A DNA stretch of 64,000 nucleotides from DATENM01 sp045807765 (GTDB lineage: Bacteria > Acidobacteriota > Blastocatellia > UBA7656), in the NCBI GenBank assembly GCA_045807765.1, contig JBJMGU010000207.1, positions 28,273-92,272 on the forward strand, given 5' to 3'. The translations under genes and the position numbers were made by a program. Of the stretch, positions 27,401 through 34,673 are shown one piece after another (within the stretch, counting starts at the first letter, position 1; every line of letters starts with the position of its first letter). The notes below the pieces were generated by a model that did not search any database, was not told the origin of the DNA, and was given only the letters and a program-made list of their open reading frames with translations.

Positions 27401-27450
27401 AGCCAGCAGGCAAGCAGGCAGAGTATGGCAGAGAGACGAGAGCGGTTCAT
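21496..27450 (-). CDS. Alpha-2-macroglobulin family protein with internal GspG-like repeats
   Basis: From the ATG at 27450 (AAGGAGG 7 nt upstream) it has 1984 residues and a cleavable signal peptide (1-24). Macroglobulin domains occupy about 25-790 (for example DKPLYQPGQMLHLRALVFDS, and the RIYRPGQPV-type motif at TDRAIYRPGQPVRA). A serine run near 575 comes from a GAAGAG repeat. About residues 800-1100 hold three tandem segments unlike macroglobulin, each with RD.W..P(Y/L) and a G(A/P)(D/N)...DDF motif, as in type II secretion pseudopilin GspG. A carboxypeptidase-regulatory domain follows (1120-1220). The thioester region carries PYGCAEQS near 1480, so the bait-trapping Cys-Gln bond is probably functional; the helical thioester domain and receptor-like domain follow. 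Bacterial relatives guard the periplasm by trapping proteases. No pbpC neighbour is present and no lipobox is seen. Confidence 0.93.
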   Translation of the reverse strand: MNRSRLSAILCLLACWLCAPVAAQTPLRVNESATRVTVESGHIVVALAVNNAAPRRVASRLKLELLDTQNQAQAIAESDEIIQPGANPISASLAGSSELAATLANRRQELFWYRLRYQLTPGPSGIVALSAITPDLFEISLSYPAVMSDGGPFRARVRAAHPLTERPMSGVRVTCTIEPEGENAQPLKASAITGDDGFAACEFDLPRHMKGERADVTARGARNGVVAETSSYLEIDSYPRLAVSTDKPLYQPGQMLHLRALVFDSTRHAVVGGALTIKVSDPEDTIIYRATATTSRFGVASADWAIPDNVRLGDYEIRCRLSDAEEFTSYPLRVRISRYDLPNFAVTVKPNRAYYLGDQNAEVMVRGDYLFGQPLARGHVRVVRETSRDWNFREQKWEIEEEDKLEGELDAAGRFVARFDLSKAHRELAESGYNRFRDVSYVAYITDATTGRTEQRRFDLRVTKEPIHVYVISNTQQRRAPLDFYVSTFYADGSPAECEVTINEAIEVSGRKDKEKIARPLLRTVQTNRYGVAKVSRLVGHTAEPAVRVTARDRRGAVGHETEDFSSSSSSSSSWLRVETDRAIYRPGQPVRAVFRAAASSALLFVDLIAGGRVIRSEQLALRRGEAHLTFDYTNDFKGEVTVAAYIYDEDNDAFTAQRAVLYPVDSELKLEVKMSAAGYRPGEEASAAFNVRTADQGAVSSVLGVAVIDRAVVERARTDVEFLPRQSFAQLTQQVIGSGNQIAGITLDQLNKVDLSKPIPDDLDLVAEVLLQQNSRYAAQISKSQGYHRQLNTVFGQLIRAQMQPIKAALDRRYLRTGQYPTDAAQLASLLDQFGINWREVRDAWGNPYRADFAVERDRDVLRLESAGADKRFNTGDDFVATNLFWFYFAPHSKAIDRALGEYHRRTGQFVRDRDVLRVELRRSGVDLDRVRDRWSQPYEYRFGVSGKCYTLTVVSGGPNRRLEHGRGTADDFSVFTTQADYFADRRPQIDAALTVYFKAHNRLPQNDAELNEALRQSHITRADLRDGWDRPLYATFKSESRFGDHVRIYSYAAFGEPARQKTEVTPVTQFIAYINLRSVGADGKAGTPDDFDLGNYSRVVGEQAANEPVMKRVLQAAVNTGPSGALAGLVVDPQGAVIAGAKVQATDSATMKTYEATTNDEGRFLLRNLPASTYEVRVESPGFNAYILSGVPVQAGNVTEINAALAVSATSETVVVAASAEAVQTEHSQSYVAVVVGRALPVTTKTGAAMKPPVVLSTPRLREYFPETLVWQPSIETDKQGRASLKFKLADNITTWKLAVIASTVDGRIGVAETDVLAFQPFFVEHDPPHILTAGDEIALPVVVRNYLDHKQTVALDFSPAAWFQLLSAPRQQIEVNAGDAARATFDFRATASVKAGAQRVTATSAEAADAIEKKVAVHPDGEEIATTASQVFGAGATITLDIPERAIADTARGELKIYPNLSAHVLEAIEAIMQRPYGCAEQSISSAYPSLLALRLYAQRGEDVPPVAQRARRYVQAGYERLLSYRDEAGGFTYWGRGRADAALTAYALQFLNDAARFIAIDGDVKESARNWLIKQQRADGSWPAYDWRGKEDRARTALLTALVTRALAQTVARQAPQSSDRHQAASPDAALNRALDYLSSRAAEIDEPYMIASFALAAMEARQNERAAQAIARLTALARQEKDTTYWTLETNTPFYGWGLAGRVETTALAVQALASRGAANDEAQQRRATELINRGLLFLLRQQDRYGVWYSTQATVQALAALAATLSEREVHATSAPDSAEIIVNGKRAMTVAMPRSDELTSPFTIDVSSYLSVGSNRVEIRRAATASQASAQLVTSHYERWDEPSRPRESPQALRLKVAFDKTELKAGDDVTCHVEAERVGFQGYGMMLAEIGLPPGADVDRASLERAMTESNWEVSQYDVLPDRLIVYLWPRAGGTRFAFKFKPRYGLKAQTAPSMLYDYYNPEARATLAPSRFHVR
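25729..25757. repeat. GAAGAG hexamer run inside the alpha-2-macroglobulin gene
   Basis: About five tandem GAAGAG/GGAAGA units on the plus strand. Read on the coding strand they give nine consecutive serines between two macroglobulin domains. A run like this can change length by slippage in steps of two codons without breaking the frame. Confidence 0.85.
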
Positions 27451-27592
27451 GGTGCGCCTCCTTGAAAGCTCTGCGGCAGAGGTTCGATTGTTCGCTTCAC
27501 TCAGAGAACGCCGCACGCTGGCCGCCTTGCGCTCACCCCGCATGGTAGTTGCGCAATCAAGGCAAGCCCCAGGCGGCTGCCCGCATATGTCA

Positions 27593-27621
27593 TTTCCAGT
27601 TGACCGGCAATGGCATATAAT
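27593..27621 (+). promoter_or_regulatory. Predicted promoter for the small-protein/nucleotidyltransferase pair
   Basis: TTTCCA (27593-27598) and TATAAT (27616-27621) are separated by 17 nt, and TATAAT is followed by CGCG. Transcription would start near 27628, giving a leader of about 9 nt before the ATG at 27637. A TTGACC at 27600 is too close to serve as the -35 box. Confidence 0.55.
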
Positions 27622-27636
27622 CGCGCTGAGGTCGGT

Positions 27637-27828
27637 ATGAAAGAAACCGAAAACGACGCCATGCTTGAGTCTGATCCGGTTATCGAAGCGTACAAGAAAG
27701 ATGTTGATCGGACGTTGATTCGCGAGAACCTACGTTTATCCGTCGAAGAACGCTTTGAAAAACTGATGCGCTTGCAGGAATTCGCCGAAGAGCTGCGCCA
27801 CGCAGGCCGGCGAGCCAGGCAGCCATGA
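27637..27828 (+). CDS. Small helical protein, possible antitoxin-like partner of nucleotidyltransferase
   Basis: The 63-residue product from the ATG at 27637 (GAGG close upstream) is charged and predicted helical: YKKDVDRTLIRENLRLSVEE and then FEKLMRLQEFAEELRHAGRR. The stop overlaps the next start as ATGA, so the two are translationally coupled. I do not recognise a named family. Small helical proteins with a similar 'D-RTLIRENL-ERF-L--LQ-FA-EL' pattern commonly precede nucleotidyltransferase genes, as I recall, which suggests a paired system. Whether it is a toxin-antitoxin pair is inference. An earlier ATG at 27610 would lie upstream of the predicted transcription start. Confidence 0.65.
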   Translation: MKETENDAMLESDPVIEAYKKDVDRTLIRENLRLSVEERFEKLMRLQEFAEELRHAGRRARQP

Positions 27829-28313
27829 CAACCAACTTTCATGAGTTACTGCGAGTCCTGGTGGCTACCGACGTCAAGTTCATTATTATCGGCGGCGCGG
27901 CGGCAACCGCACATGGCTCTGCACGGCTCACCGAAGACCTCGATGTCGTCTATCAGCGCACTCCCGAAAACATCGACCGGCTGGTCACGGCGTTAACCCC
28001 TTACGAGCCTTATTTGCGTGGCGCGCCGCCTGGCCTGCCGTTCAAATGGGAACAACGAACGATCTGGAACGGCCTCAACTTCACGCTGGCGACCGCTCTT
28101 GGCGCAATCGACCTATTGGGGGAGATCACGGGCGGCGGCAGCTATGACGATTTGCTCTCTCACTCTATTGAGCTACGGCTCTTTGGCGTTAACTGCCTTT
28201 GTCTCGGCTTGGCGCGCCTTATCTACGTGAAGCGCGCCGCCGGTCGCCCCAAAGATTTTGAAGCGATTGCCGAGTTAGAAGCCATCCTTGAAGAACGCCA
28301 CCAGCAGCCTTGA
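27825..28313 (+). CDS. Nucleotidyltransferase-fold protein (AbiEii/MNT-like)
   Basis: The 162-residue protein opens with a nucleotidyltransferase motif: FIIIGGAAATAHGSARLTED, then LDVVY, the usual G-G then D-x-D pattern (here DLD). The rest includes a conserved IDLLGEITGGGSYDDLL segment and a C-terminal helix with KRAAGRPKDFEAIAELEAIL, which is typical of the AbiEii/DUF6036-like proteins. Such proteins transfer nucleotides to tRNA or to partner proteins, and several act as toxins or as antitoxins. The start overlaps the preceding small gene by 4 nt. The C-terminal KxxxRPKD is usually retained in active members. Biological role here is unproven. Confidence 0.8.
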   Translation: MTTNFHELLRVLVATDVKFIIIGGAAATAHGSARLTEDLDVVYQRTPENIDRLVTALTPYEPYLRGAPPGLPFKWEQRTIWNGLNFTLATALGAIDLLGEITGGGSYDDLLSHSIELRLFGVNCLCLGLARLIYVKRAAGRPKDFEAIAELEAILEERHQQP

Positions 28314-28329
28314 CCCGTCACCGCCAGGT

Positions 28330-30630
28330 TCAGCCTTTGAACCAGTACTTGGTCTTCTGCGCCCATTCGCTCTTCGGGTATTTGCGGTGCAGCAGATCGT
28401 AGGCTTGCTTCGACATTGCGCCGGTCTGGTCGTTGGCGCAGCCGTAGCGCGTCGAGCGCACCGCCAGGTGCAAGGCTTCGGGAGCGCGCGGGTCATCGGG
28501 CTTGAGGTTCGCCCAGCGTATGGCCTGGACGCAGAGATAATTCGGCGCGGTGCCGAGCGCTACGAGCCGCTTCCACTCGGCGCTTGCCGCCATCTTCTCC
28601 ACGGCGGTCAGAAAGAATGGTGCGGGACTGGTCTTGGCGACGGGCTTGATCGAGGGATTATCGGGATCAGCCGGACGGCCATACTCGCACCACCAGTTGT
28701 CGCGGTAGTCGTCAATCTTGTCGAGCGTCACTGTGCGGCCCGTGCCCGCGTCAACATTTGGCCGCGTGCCGGGATATTTCAGGATCAGGTAGACAGCGGC
28801 GAACTTCTTCGCTGGCTTGTCGGCGGCGGCAACGTAAGCGTCGAGCAGCTCTTTCAACTCAGGTGCGAAACCGGCCACCACTGGCGCAAGCTCGTTTGCC
28901 GTCGCGTCGTCGTCTAACAGGGCGGCGCGCACCCAGGTGGCCAGCGCCAGCTCGCGACGCAGATGCGTTGCCAGCGTCGTGTTGGTCGCCGCCGCTTTCA
29001 AGACCGCAAGCGGCATCGCTTCGTTCAAAGCATGCGCCGCGTCCTCGTCCCAGCTAAGCTTGTTGCGCGCCGTCTTCTTCGGCTTATCGGCGTCGTCGCT
29101 CATATCCGCCGGCAGCTCTCTGCCGTCTTCGTCATAGCTGAAGCCTGCGGGCAGACGCTGCGCGTACTTCAAAAATTCGTCGAGGTTGGCCGCGACTTTC
29201 ATGCGCAGCGCCATGAATTGATTGAACGCCGATGGCGGCAGCGTCTGGGCGTTCGCCGCAAGCAGCGCGTCAAGCGCGCGCCGCGCCTCGTCGCGGCGGC
29301 CCGCTCCAATGTTCAACCGAAGCGTGTGATAGCTCACAGTAGCGAATGCCGGCGAGCCGGGCTTAATTTTAGCTGCGGCTTCAAGCAGTGCGGCAGCCTT
29401 TGGGTGCGTGGCGCTGATCTTCGTCAGCGCGGCGACCAGCCACGGCGTCGAAGCCGTTTTCTCCCATCGCTGCACGGCGTGTTCGAGCGCGGCGGCGTCT
29501 TGCACCTGAAAGGTCAGCGCCCAATCGCTCAGATCATCGTTGTGGACCGCAGCCGGCAGCTTGTCGAAGGTCTTCTTGTTCTCTTCGGTCTCATCATTGT
29601 CGCCCACCAGCCGGTCGAGCAGTTGCGTGTAATCGATCATGCTCTGCTTGAGGGTCGCACTATTGCTCTTCCTGAGCAGGTCGGCAGCAAGCTCTTTCAA
29701 TCGCTCTTCGGGCGCAAGCCGCAGGCGCACATAATTCAACAGGCCGCGCGCTGACGGGTGTAGGGCGCTCTCCGTCTTATCGGCAATCACTTTGCGGAGC
29801 TGCGCGTCGGCGCGTCCGAGCGTTGCTTGATCCGCCACGCCGGCTCCGCCGCTCAAGGTGGCTTTGCGAATCAGCGTGCGCGCCACCAGGTAAGGCGCCA
29901 GCGCCCGCCACGGCGATGCGGTGTCCGAGGCGATGGCGTTGAACTGCGATTCGGCCTGATCGAAGTTGCCAATGTAGAAATTCGCGGCGGCGATCTGATA
30001 GGCGCGGTTGGCGCGAATGGTTGGCGATGCCGAGCTTTCAGCAGGCGACGGCAACGCTTCGCCCTTTTCGCAAGTGGCGAAGACTTGATCCTGCATGGCG
30101 ACCCAGTCCTTTGCCTCTGGACTGGCCGGGCCATATTTTTCAATCAGCCGGTTGAGCGTCGCGGCGGCGTTCTTGAAGCTGTCGGCAGGGCAGTTCAGGT
30201 AATTCAAGTAGAGGTCTTTCTTCTCGACCGCGCGAAAAACACCGATCTCCGGCTTGGCGGCACTCGTCACTTTGGCGCGCGCGTCGAGCCAGGCTTTCGG
30301 CCAGTCTTCGCCCGCCGCGTCCCAGGTCTGCGACAGGCGGTCGTCCCACACCGCAGTTACGGCTTTCTGTTCGGCGGCGTCGAGCGGCGCGCCCGCGAAG
30401 TAACGATAGGCAACCACCAGGTAAGAGCGCGCATAGGTCGGCTGCATCACGCCAAGCTCGCCGGCGGCGAATTTAGTAAGCGGCAAGTCCGGGTGCTTTT
30501 CATAGGTGAAGACCTGGCGCAGCAAGAACGGGCCGCAGCCTTGAGCCGGGCGCGTCACCAGCAGAATGCCAACGGCCAGCAGAATAATCAGCAGGATTCG
30601 CCAATCAAGAAATCGCTTAGTCATACTCAT
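28330..30630 (-). CDS. Large secreted/anchored helical-repeat protein of unknown function
   Basis: I do not recognise this 766-residue protein. It has an N-terminal membrane segment (ILLIILLAVGILLVTRPAQG) followed by CGPFLLRQVFTYEKHPDLPL, so it is exported and perhaps anchored. The bulk is helical and TPR-like (RAYQIAAANFYIGNFDQAES, AQLRKVIADKTESALHPSAR). Eight or so cysteines are spread out, and WWCEYGRP occurs near 650. Its start overlaps the stop of the upstream DUF3142 gene (TAATG), so both are one operon. The final segment (SKQAYDLLHRKYPKSEWAQK) looks like another TPR. Proteins with this 'GCGP' opening recur in Acidobacteria and related soil phyla, as far as I recall, without assigned role. 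Confidence 0.75.
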   Translation of the reverse strand: MSMTKRFLDWRILLIILLAVGILLVTRPAQGCGPFLLRQVFTYEKHPDLPLTKFAAGELGVMQPTYARSYLVVAYRYFAGAPLDAAEQKAVTAVWDDRLSQTWDAAGEDWPKAWLDARAKVTSAAKPEIGVFRAVEKKDLYLNYLNCPADSFKNAAATLNRLIEKYGPASPEAKDWVAMQDQVFATCEKGEALPSPAESSASPTIRANRAYQIAAANFYIGNFDQAESQFNAIASDTASPWRALAPYLVARTLIRKATLSGGAGVADQATLGRADAQLRKVIADKTESALHPSARGLLNYVRLRLAPEERLKELAADLLRKSNSATLKQSMIDYTQLLDRLVGDNDETEENKKTFDKLPAAVHNDDLSDWALTFQVQDAAALEHAVQRWEKTASTPWLVAALTKISATHPKAAALLEAAAKIKPGSPAFATVSYHTLRLNIGAGRRDEARRALDALLAANAQTLPPSAFNQFMALRMKVAANLDEFLKYAQRLPAGFSYDEDGRELPADMSDDADKPKKTARNKLSWDEDAAHALNEAMPLAVLKAAATNTTLATHLRRELALATWVRAALLDDDATANELAPVVAGFAPELKELLDAYVAAADKPAKKFAAVYLILKYPGTRPNVDAGTGRTVTLDKIDDYRDNWWCEYGRPADPDNPSIKPVAKTSPAPFFLTAVEKMAASAEWKRLVALGTAPNYLCVQAIRWANLKPDDPRAPEALHLAVRSTRYGCANDQTGAMSKQAYDLLHRKYPKSEWAQKTKYWFKG

Positions 30631-31448
30631 TACTTTTGTTGAACCTCGCGGAGTATTTGCCCGACGCTTTCGGCAGACCAGGGGCGCGGGTTGAAGACAT
30701 AGACGCGGCGAGCGGTGGGCAGCCCGTCAATCGGTTCATCGGTCGAGATACCCAGGCTGTGGCGGGCGAGCGGGGCGCTGAACGGATCGCCGGCTTTCAG
30801 TCGCATCTGGATGTTCTCGTGGTCGGCGCCCATGCGAAACAGCATCGGCACGGCTTCATCAATCGGCAGGTCGGCAATCCAGTTGTCGCCATAGCACCAC
30901 GACGCCAGGGCCGTGATCGATAGCCGCACAGCCTTTGGCAGTTGCCCTCTGAGATCAACGAGCAGGGCGCGGTAGAAAGCGCGCTCTGATGTGAGCGCGT
31001 CGAAATCGATCTGCACGGCTTCGACGTTTTCGCCGCCGGCCAAGCCAATAAGTTCGGCCACAATGCGGCGGCGCTGATCGTCTGAATAGAGCGGATGATT
31101 ACCGGTTTCGAGGCGCACGACAGCGACGCGACGTGTGCCGGGCGCAAGCCGCAGTGGCTGCAAGCGCGGGCGGATGATGGTGCGGTCGCCGCGCAGCCTG
31201 ATGGTTGCGGCCAAGTAGGCGACGCCGGTCTCTTGCGGGTTGATGAAGCGCAAATCTTCGGGGCGCTCCCATGCCCACAAGATGACGTGCGGCAAATCGC
31301 TCAAGCGGTCATCAACTGAACCGGTGGAAGCATGGCGGATCGTTGCAAGTGCCGCGGGCCGCCACCGCAGAACGAGCAGCGCCGCCGTCATGGCGACCGC
31401 CGCGACTATAACGCTAGTAATGATCCGCTTTGCTTTCTGAGAGGCCAT
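30630..31448 (-). CDS. DUF3142 domain protein
   Basis: From the ATG at 31448 the protein has 272 residues. A single N-terminal membrane segment (IITSVIVAAVAMTAALLVLR) precedes the DUF3142 region, which opens with LPHVILWAWERPEDLRFINP, typical of this family, and continues AVQIDFDALTSERAFYRALL. The fold is probably a TIM barrel related to glycoside hydrolases: the QIDFDA strand and the ALASWCYGDNWI strand fit that. No function is established to my knowledge. It is the first gene of a pair with the 766-residue helical protein (1-nt overlap). The frame is open 37 codons upstream, but no start site there looks better. Confidence 0.8.
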   Translation of the reverse strand: MASQKAKRIITSVIVAAVAMTAALLVLRWRPAALATIRHASTGSVDDRLSDLPHVILWAWERPEDLRFINPQETGVAYLAATIRLRGDRTIIRPRLQPLRLAPGTRRVAVVRLETGNHPLYSDDQRRRIVAELIGLAGGENVEAVQIDFDALTSERAFYRALLVDLRGQLPKAVRLSITALASWCYGDNWIADLPIDEAVPMLFRMGADHENIQMRLKAGDPFSAPLARHSLGISTDEPIDGLPTARRVYVFNPRPWSAESVGQILREVQQK

Positions 31449-31639
31449 GCCGCTTTCGTCTTCGTTGTCGCAGCCAAGTATAAGCAAGGACGCAGACGAA
31501 GGAAAGCCGCCGCCATCGCGCAGCAGCCCCGCGACTTTGCCTTTCGCCGTCGCGAGCAACTACAATGATGTTGCAGATAGCCGAGAGGGCTGACCGCGCA
31601 GACGCTCGCGGCAGACCGAGGCGGTTTCCACTTTACGAC

Positions 31640-32548
31640 ATGCCGAAAAAAGCGCACAGACAACGCATCCTGACGCGCAGTTTCATGTCATTCATGGACA
31701 ATGACCTGACGACGGCGGCAGCGGCGGTCTCGTATTTCTCGATGCTGACGCTGTTTCCGATGCTGCTTCTGCTGCTCACCATCGGCAACCACCTGCTCGG
31801 CCCGGCGACCGTCGAGAAGTACATCATCGGTCAGGTGCTCGCCTTCCTGCCGGGAGCGCAGAGCTTCGTGCGCAAGAACCTCGAATCGATCAGCAATATT
31901 TCGTCGGGCGTCATCATCAGTTGCGTCACCGTCATGCTGTGGGCGGCGTCGTGGATGTTCACGGTTATCGAGAAAGCCTTGAACCGCGTCTGGGGCACCT
32001 ACCCGCGCGCCTTCCTGCGCGGGCGCGCATGGAACATCGCTGTGATGGGCTCAATCTTCGCGCTGCTCGGCGCATCGGCCTTGTTCACAGCTTTCGTCAC
32101 CGGCGCACAGGCAGCGGCACAGCGCATCCCGCTCAAGCTCGGCCCGTGGATCACGCCATTTTCCGAGTTCGCCTGGCAGATGGTCTTCATCCTGGTCAGC
32201 CTTGCGGTGACCGTCACGCTGTTCACCTTGCTCTACAAGCTGCTGCCGAATACGCATGTGCCCTTTGTCGAGGCGCTGACCGGCGCGGTGCTGGCCGGGG
32301 TCTTGTGGGAAGCGGCCAAGTTCGGCTTCGCCTACCTGCTGCCTTACTTTCACTACGACCTGCTGTATGGCTCAATCGGCGCGGGCGTGGCGCTGCTGTC
32401 GTGGGTTTACCTGTCGAGCGTCATCATGCTCTTTGGCGCGCAGTTCACGGCGCTGGTGCATCGCGACCACCTCTACGAAGGAGCGCACAAGAAACCGCGC
32501 GACAGCACCGGCGACCTGCCCGCTGAAGAAGTGAAGATCGAAGGATGA
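31640..32548 (+). CDS. YihY/UPF0761 (BrkB-like) inner-membrane protein
   Basis: The 302-residue protein has six hydrophobic segments and the family's opening signature DNDLTTAAAAVSYFSMLTLFP. Other typical parts are WTVIEKALNRVWG-like sequence near residue 105, LLYKLLPNTHVPFVEALTGA, and YGSIGAGVALLSWVYLSSVI near the end. The family includes E. coli YihY and was once misnamed ribonuclease BN; its role is still unclear. The ATG at 31640 is chosen because family alignment begins there; no clear ribosome site is present, and the frame stays open to 31565. The C-terminal tail is charged and cytoplasmic. queA follows 69 nt downstream. Confidence 0.9.
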   Translation: MPKKAHRQRILTRSFMSFMDNDLTTAAAAVSYFSMLTLFPMLLLLLTIGNHLLGPATVEKYIIGQVLAFLPGAQSFVRKNLESISNISSGVIISCVTVMLWAASWMFTVIEKALNRVWGTYPRAFLRGRAWNIAVMGSIFALLGASALFTAFVTGAQAAAQRIPLKLGPWITPFSEFAWQMVFILVSLAVTVTLFTLLYKLLPNTHVPFVEALTGAVLAGVLWEAAKFGFAYLLPYFHYDLLYGSIGAGVALLSWVYLSSVIMLFGAQFTALVHRDHLYEGAHKKPRDSTGDLPAEEVKIEG

Positions 32549-32617
32549 ACGGCTTTGACGCGGCGCCGCGGCGCCGCGGCGAGAGAGCCGCATTGAATCT
32601 GTCGCCGCGTCACAGTA

Positions 32618-33679
32618 ATGCTGGTTTCCGATTTCGATTACGAGTTGCCCGAACGATTGATCGCGCAGGAGCCGGCAGCGCGGCGCGACCAGTCGCGGCT
32701 GCTGGTCGTTGAGCGAGCGGCGCAGGCATTCAGCGATACGAGCTTCGATCATCTGCCGGAGTATCTGCGCGCCGGTGATCTGCTGGTCTTGAACAACACG
32801 CGAGTCTTTCCGGCGCGGCTCATCGGCAGGCGGCTTAGGAAGACGCCGCGCGGCGAGATAATCCTCGGCGGGCGCGTCGAGATTTTTTTGACTGATCGCC
32901 TGGAGCCGCTCGTCTGGGAAGCTCTGGTGCGGCCCGGCAGACATTTGCTGCCCGGCGCTGAAGTTGAATTCGCGCGCGGCAAGCTCACCGCCGAAATCGT
33001 CGAGTGGCGCCAGCATGGTCGCCGCATCGTGCGCTTTCACGCCGCCGGCGATTTTGACGAGATCATTGATCGCATCGGGCGCACGCCGCTGCCGCCTTAC
33101 ATCAAGCGCGACGAAGAAGACCGGCTGGATCACGAGCGCTATCAAACGGTCTACGCCCGCGAGCGCGGCGCGGTGGCGGCGCCGACCGCCGGGTTGCACT
33201 TCACGCCCGAGCTGCTTGATCGCATCCGCGCTCGCGGCGTCGAAGTGATCGAGATTACGCTGCACGTCGGCTACGGCACATTCCAGCCCATCCGTGTTGA
33301 GTGCGTCGAAGCGCATCGCATCGAAGCCGAGCGCTACGAGATCAGCGAAGCGGCGGCAGCGGCAATCAACCGCGCGCTCGCCGAAGGTCGTCGATTGGTC
33401 GCTGTCGGCACGACGACGACGCGAGCGCTGGAATCGGCCTGCCGGCGCGATACCTCTGCGGTGGCCCCCGGAAAAGCGACTACCGAGCTGTTCATCTATC
33501 CCGGTTTTCATTTCCGCGTTATCGGCGGACTCGTCACCAACTTTCATCTACCGCAATCGTCGCTGCTGATGCTGGTGTCGGCCTTCGGCGGGCGCGATCT
33601 TGTTTTGCAAGCGTACCGCCACGCGGTCGAGCGCGACTATCGCTTCTACAGCTACGGCGACGCGATGTTGATTTTGTAA
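32618..33679 (+). CDS. queA: S-adenosylmethionine:tRNA ribosyltransferase-isomerase
   Basis: QueA transfers and rearranges the ribose of SAM onto 7-aminomethyl-7-deazaguanine in tRNA, making epoxyqueuosine. The 353-residue length is normal. Family sequence is seen throughout: DFDYELPERLIAQEPAARRD, LVLNNTRVFPARLIG, GRTPLPPYIKR, YQTVYARERGAVAAPTAGLH, TLHVGYGTFQPI, VGTTTTRALES, TELFIYPGFHFRVIGGLVTN, and NFHLPQSSLLMLVSAF. It follows the YihY gene across a short GC-palindromic gap (32558-32580), and is convergent with the next gene. No other queuosine genes are in the window. Confidence 0.97.
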   Translation: MLVSDFDYELPERLIAQEPAARRDQSRLLVVERAAQAFSDTSFDHLPEYLRAGDLLVLNNTRVFPARLIGRRLRKTPRGEIILGGRVEIFLTDRLEPLVWEALVRPGRHLLPGAEVEFARGKLTAEIVEWRQHGRRIVRFHAAGDFDEIIDRIGRTPLPPYIKRDEEDRLDHERYQTVYARERGAVAAPTAGLHFTPELLDRIRARGVEVIEITLHVGYGTFQPIRVECVEAHRIEAERYEISEAAAAAINRALAEGRRLVAVGTTTTRALESACRRDTSAVAPGKATTELFIYPGFHFRVIGGLVTNFHLPQSSLLMLVSAFGGRDLVLQAYRHAVERDYRFYSYGDAMLIL

Positions 33680-33735
33680 GCGGCGTCGAAATGTTAAAGA
33701 GATTACAGGCGAAGTAACAGCCACTCCTTCTTCGC

Positions 33736-34533
33736 TCAGGACCAATCGGAACACGGTTTCGGCTGATCCGAAGAGGTCGTGACCGGAACGAAGGCGCGCT
33801 TGCGGATTTCCGCTTTCCGCGATTCTGCCGCCACCCGCGCCCTGCGCGCAGATTCGAGCACCGCTGACTGTGAGACGCCGCCCGTAATCATTCCCATTGC
33901 CGTCGCGTGCCGCATGCGCTCTACGTCCGACTTCAACACAAATTCCCGCTGCACCCTTTGTATTAACAGCAGCAGTTGACGCCAGTACAACACGCCTGCC
34001 GACGTAGTCCGCCGCGTGGGCAACTGGGCCTGCGGGATCTCGGTCGCCTGCTGGTCAACGCGGTTGATGTTTTCGGTAATCATCATGCGCGCGTCATGTT
34101 CCGCATTTTCCACCTCTGACTTCAACCAGACCAACTCGCGGAAGTCGGCTTCCGTGATCTTCATCCCGGCGAGCGCCTGCGCCGCTTTCGGGTTTTTCAG
34201 AATTGACGCCAGGTGTTCGCTGGCGCGCGGAGTAACACAGTCGTCAAACCCAAGTTGTACTGCACGACCGAGCGCGGCGATTGCATTGTCAGTATCGTTC
34301 AGCGTTCCATACAGTTCGGCTATCTCATATTCGCATCCCGCCTTGAGCCATGCCGGCGTTCCCGGCTGTGCTTCCAGACTCCTGTAACTGTTGATTGCCT
34401 CACGATACTGTTTGTTGCCGGTTAGGTCAGCGGGCTTCATCAATTGATCAGTGTAATCCTGCCGTTCAGTCTGCGCGGGTGCGCCGGCTAGCAACGAAAT
34501 CAGAAAGATCAAGATCAACACAGTACGGAACAT
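33736..34533 (-). CDS. Secreted TPR-like protein of unknown function
   Basis: The start is the ATG at 34533, with AAGGAG upstream (265 residues). A signal peptide of about 20 residues ends AGAPAQ. Two TPR-like pairs are visible (YREAINSYRSLEAQ and YEIAELYGTLNDTDNAIAAL). A long helical middle follows, then a C-terminal region rich in Arg and Glu (ARRARVAAESRKAEIRKRAF). I see no enzyme motif. The gene stands alone, convergent with queA (56-nt gap) and divergent from aguB (140-nt gap). The composition is less extreme in GC than its neighbours, which fits either a recent arrival or simply an unconstrained protein. Confidence 0.72.
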   Translation of the reverse strand: MFRTVLILIFLISLLAGAPAQTERQDYTDQLMKPADLTGNKQYREAINSYRSLEAQPGTPAWLKAGCEYEIAELYGTLNDTDNAIAALGRAVQLGFDDCVTPRASEHLASILKNPKAAQALAGMKITEADFRELVWLKSEVENAEHDARMMITENINRVDQQATEIPQAQLPTRRTTSAGVLYWRQLLLLIQRVQREFVLKSDVERMRHATAMGMITGGVSQSAVLESARRARVAAESRKAEIRKRAFVPVTTSSDQPKPCSDWS

Positions 34534-34673
34534 CACGGTCTCCTTGCCTTACAAAGTTATGGCTATCATTGGGATTGCAAGCGTCCTACGGTATAGCTTC
34601 AGTTTATTCCGATCTGACCAGTGAAGGGAATAGTGGCTTGGAGAGTGCGAGAAGTTTTGTGTAAGCTTTCTCT

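Noticed and set aside
32555..32585. GC palindrome GCGGCGCCGCGGCGCCGC before queA as a terminator
   Set aside because: No T-run follows and the sequence is mostly low-complexity GC; I kept it only as a remark under queA.
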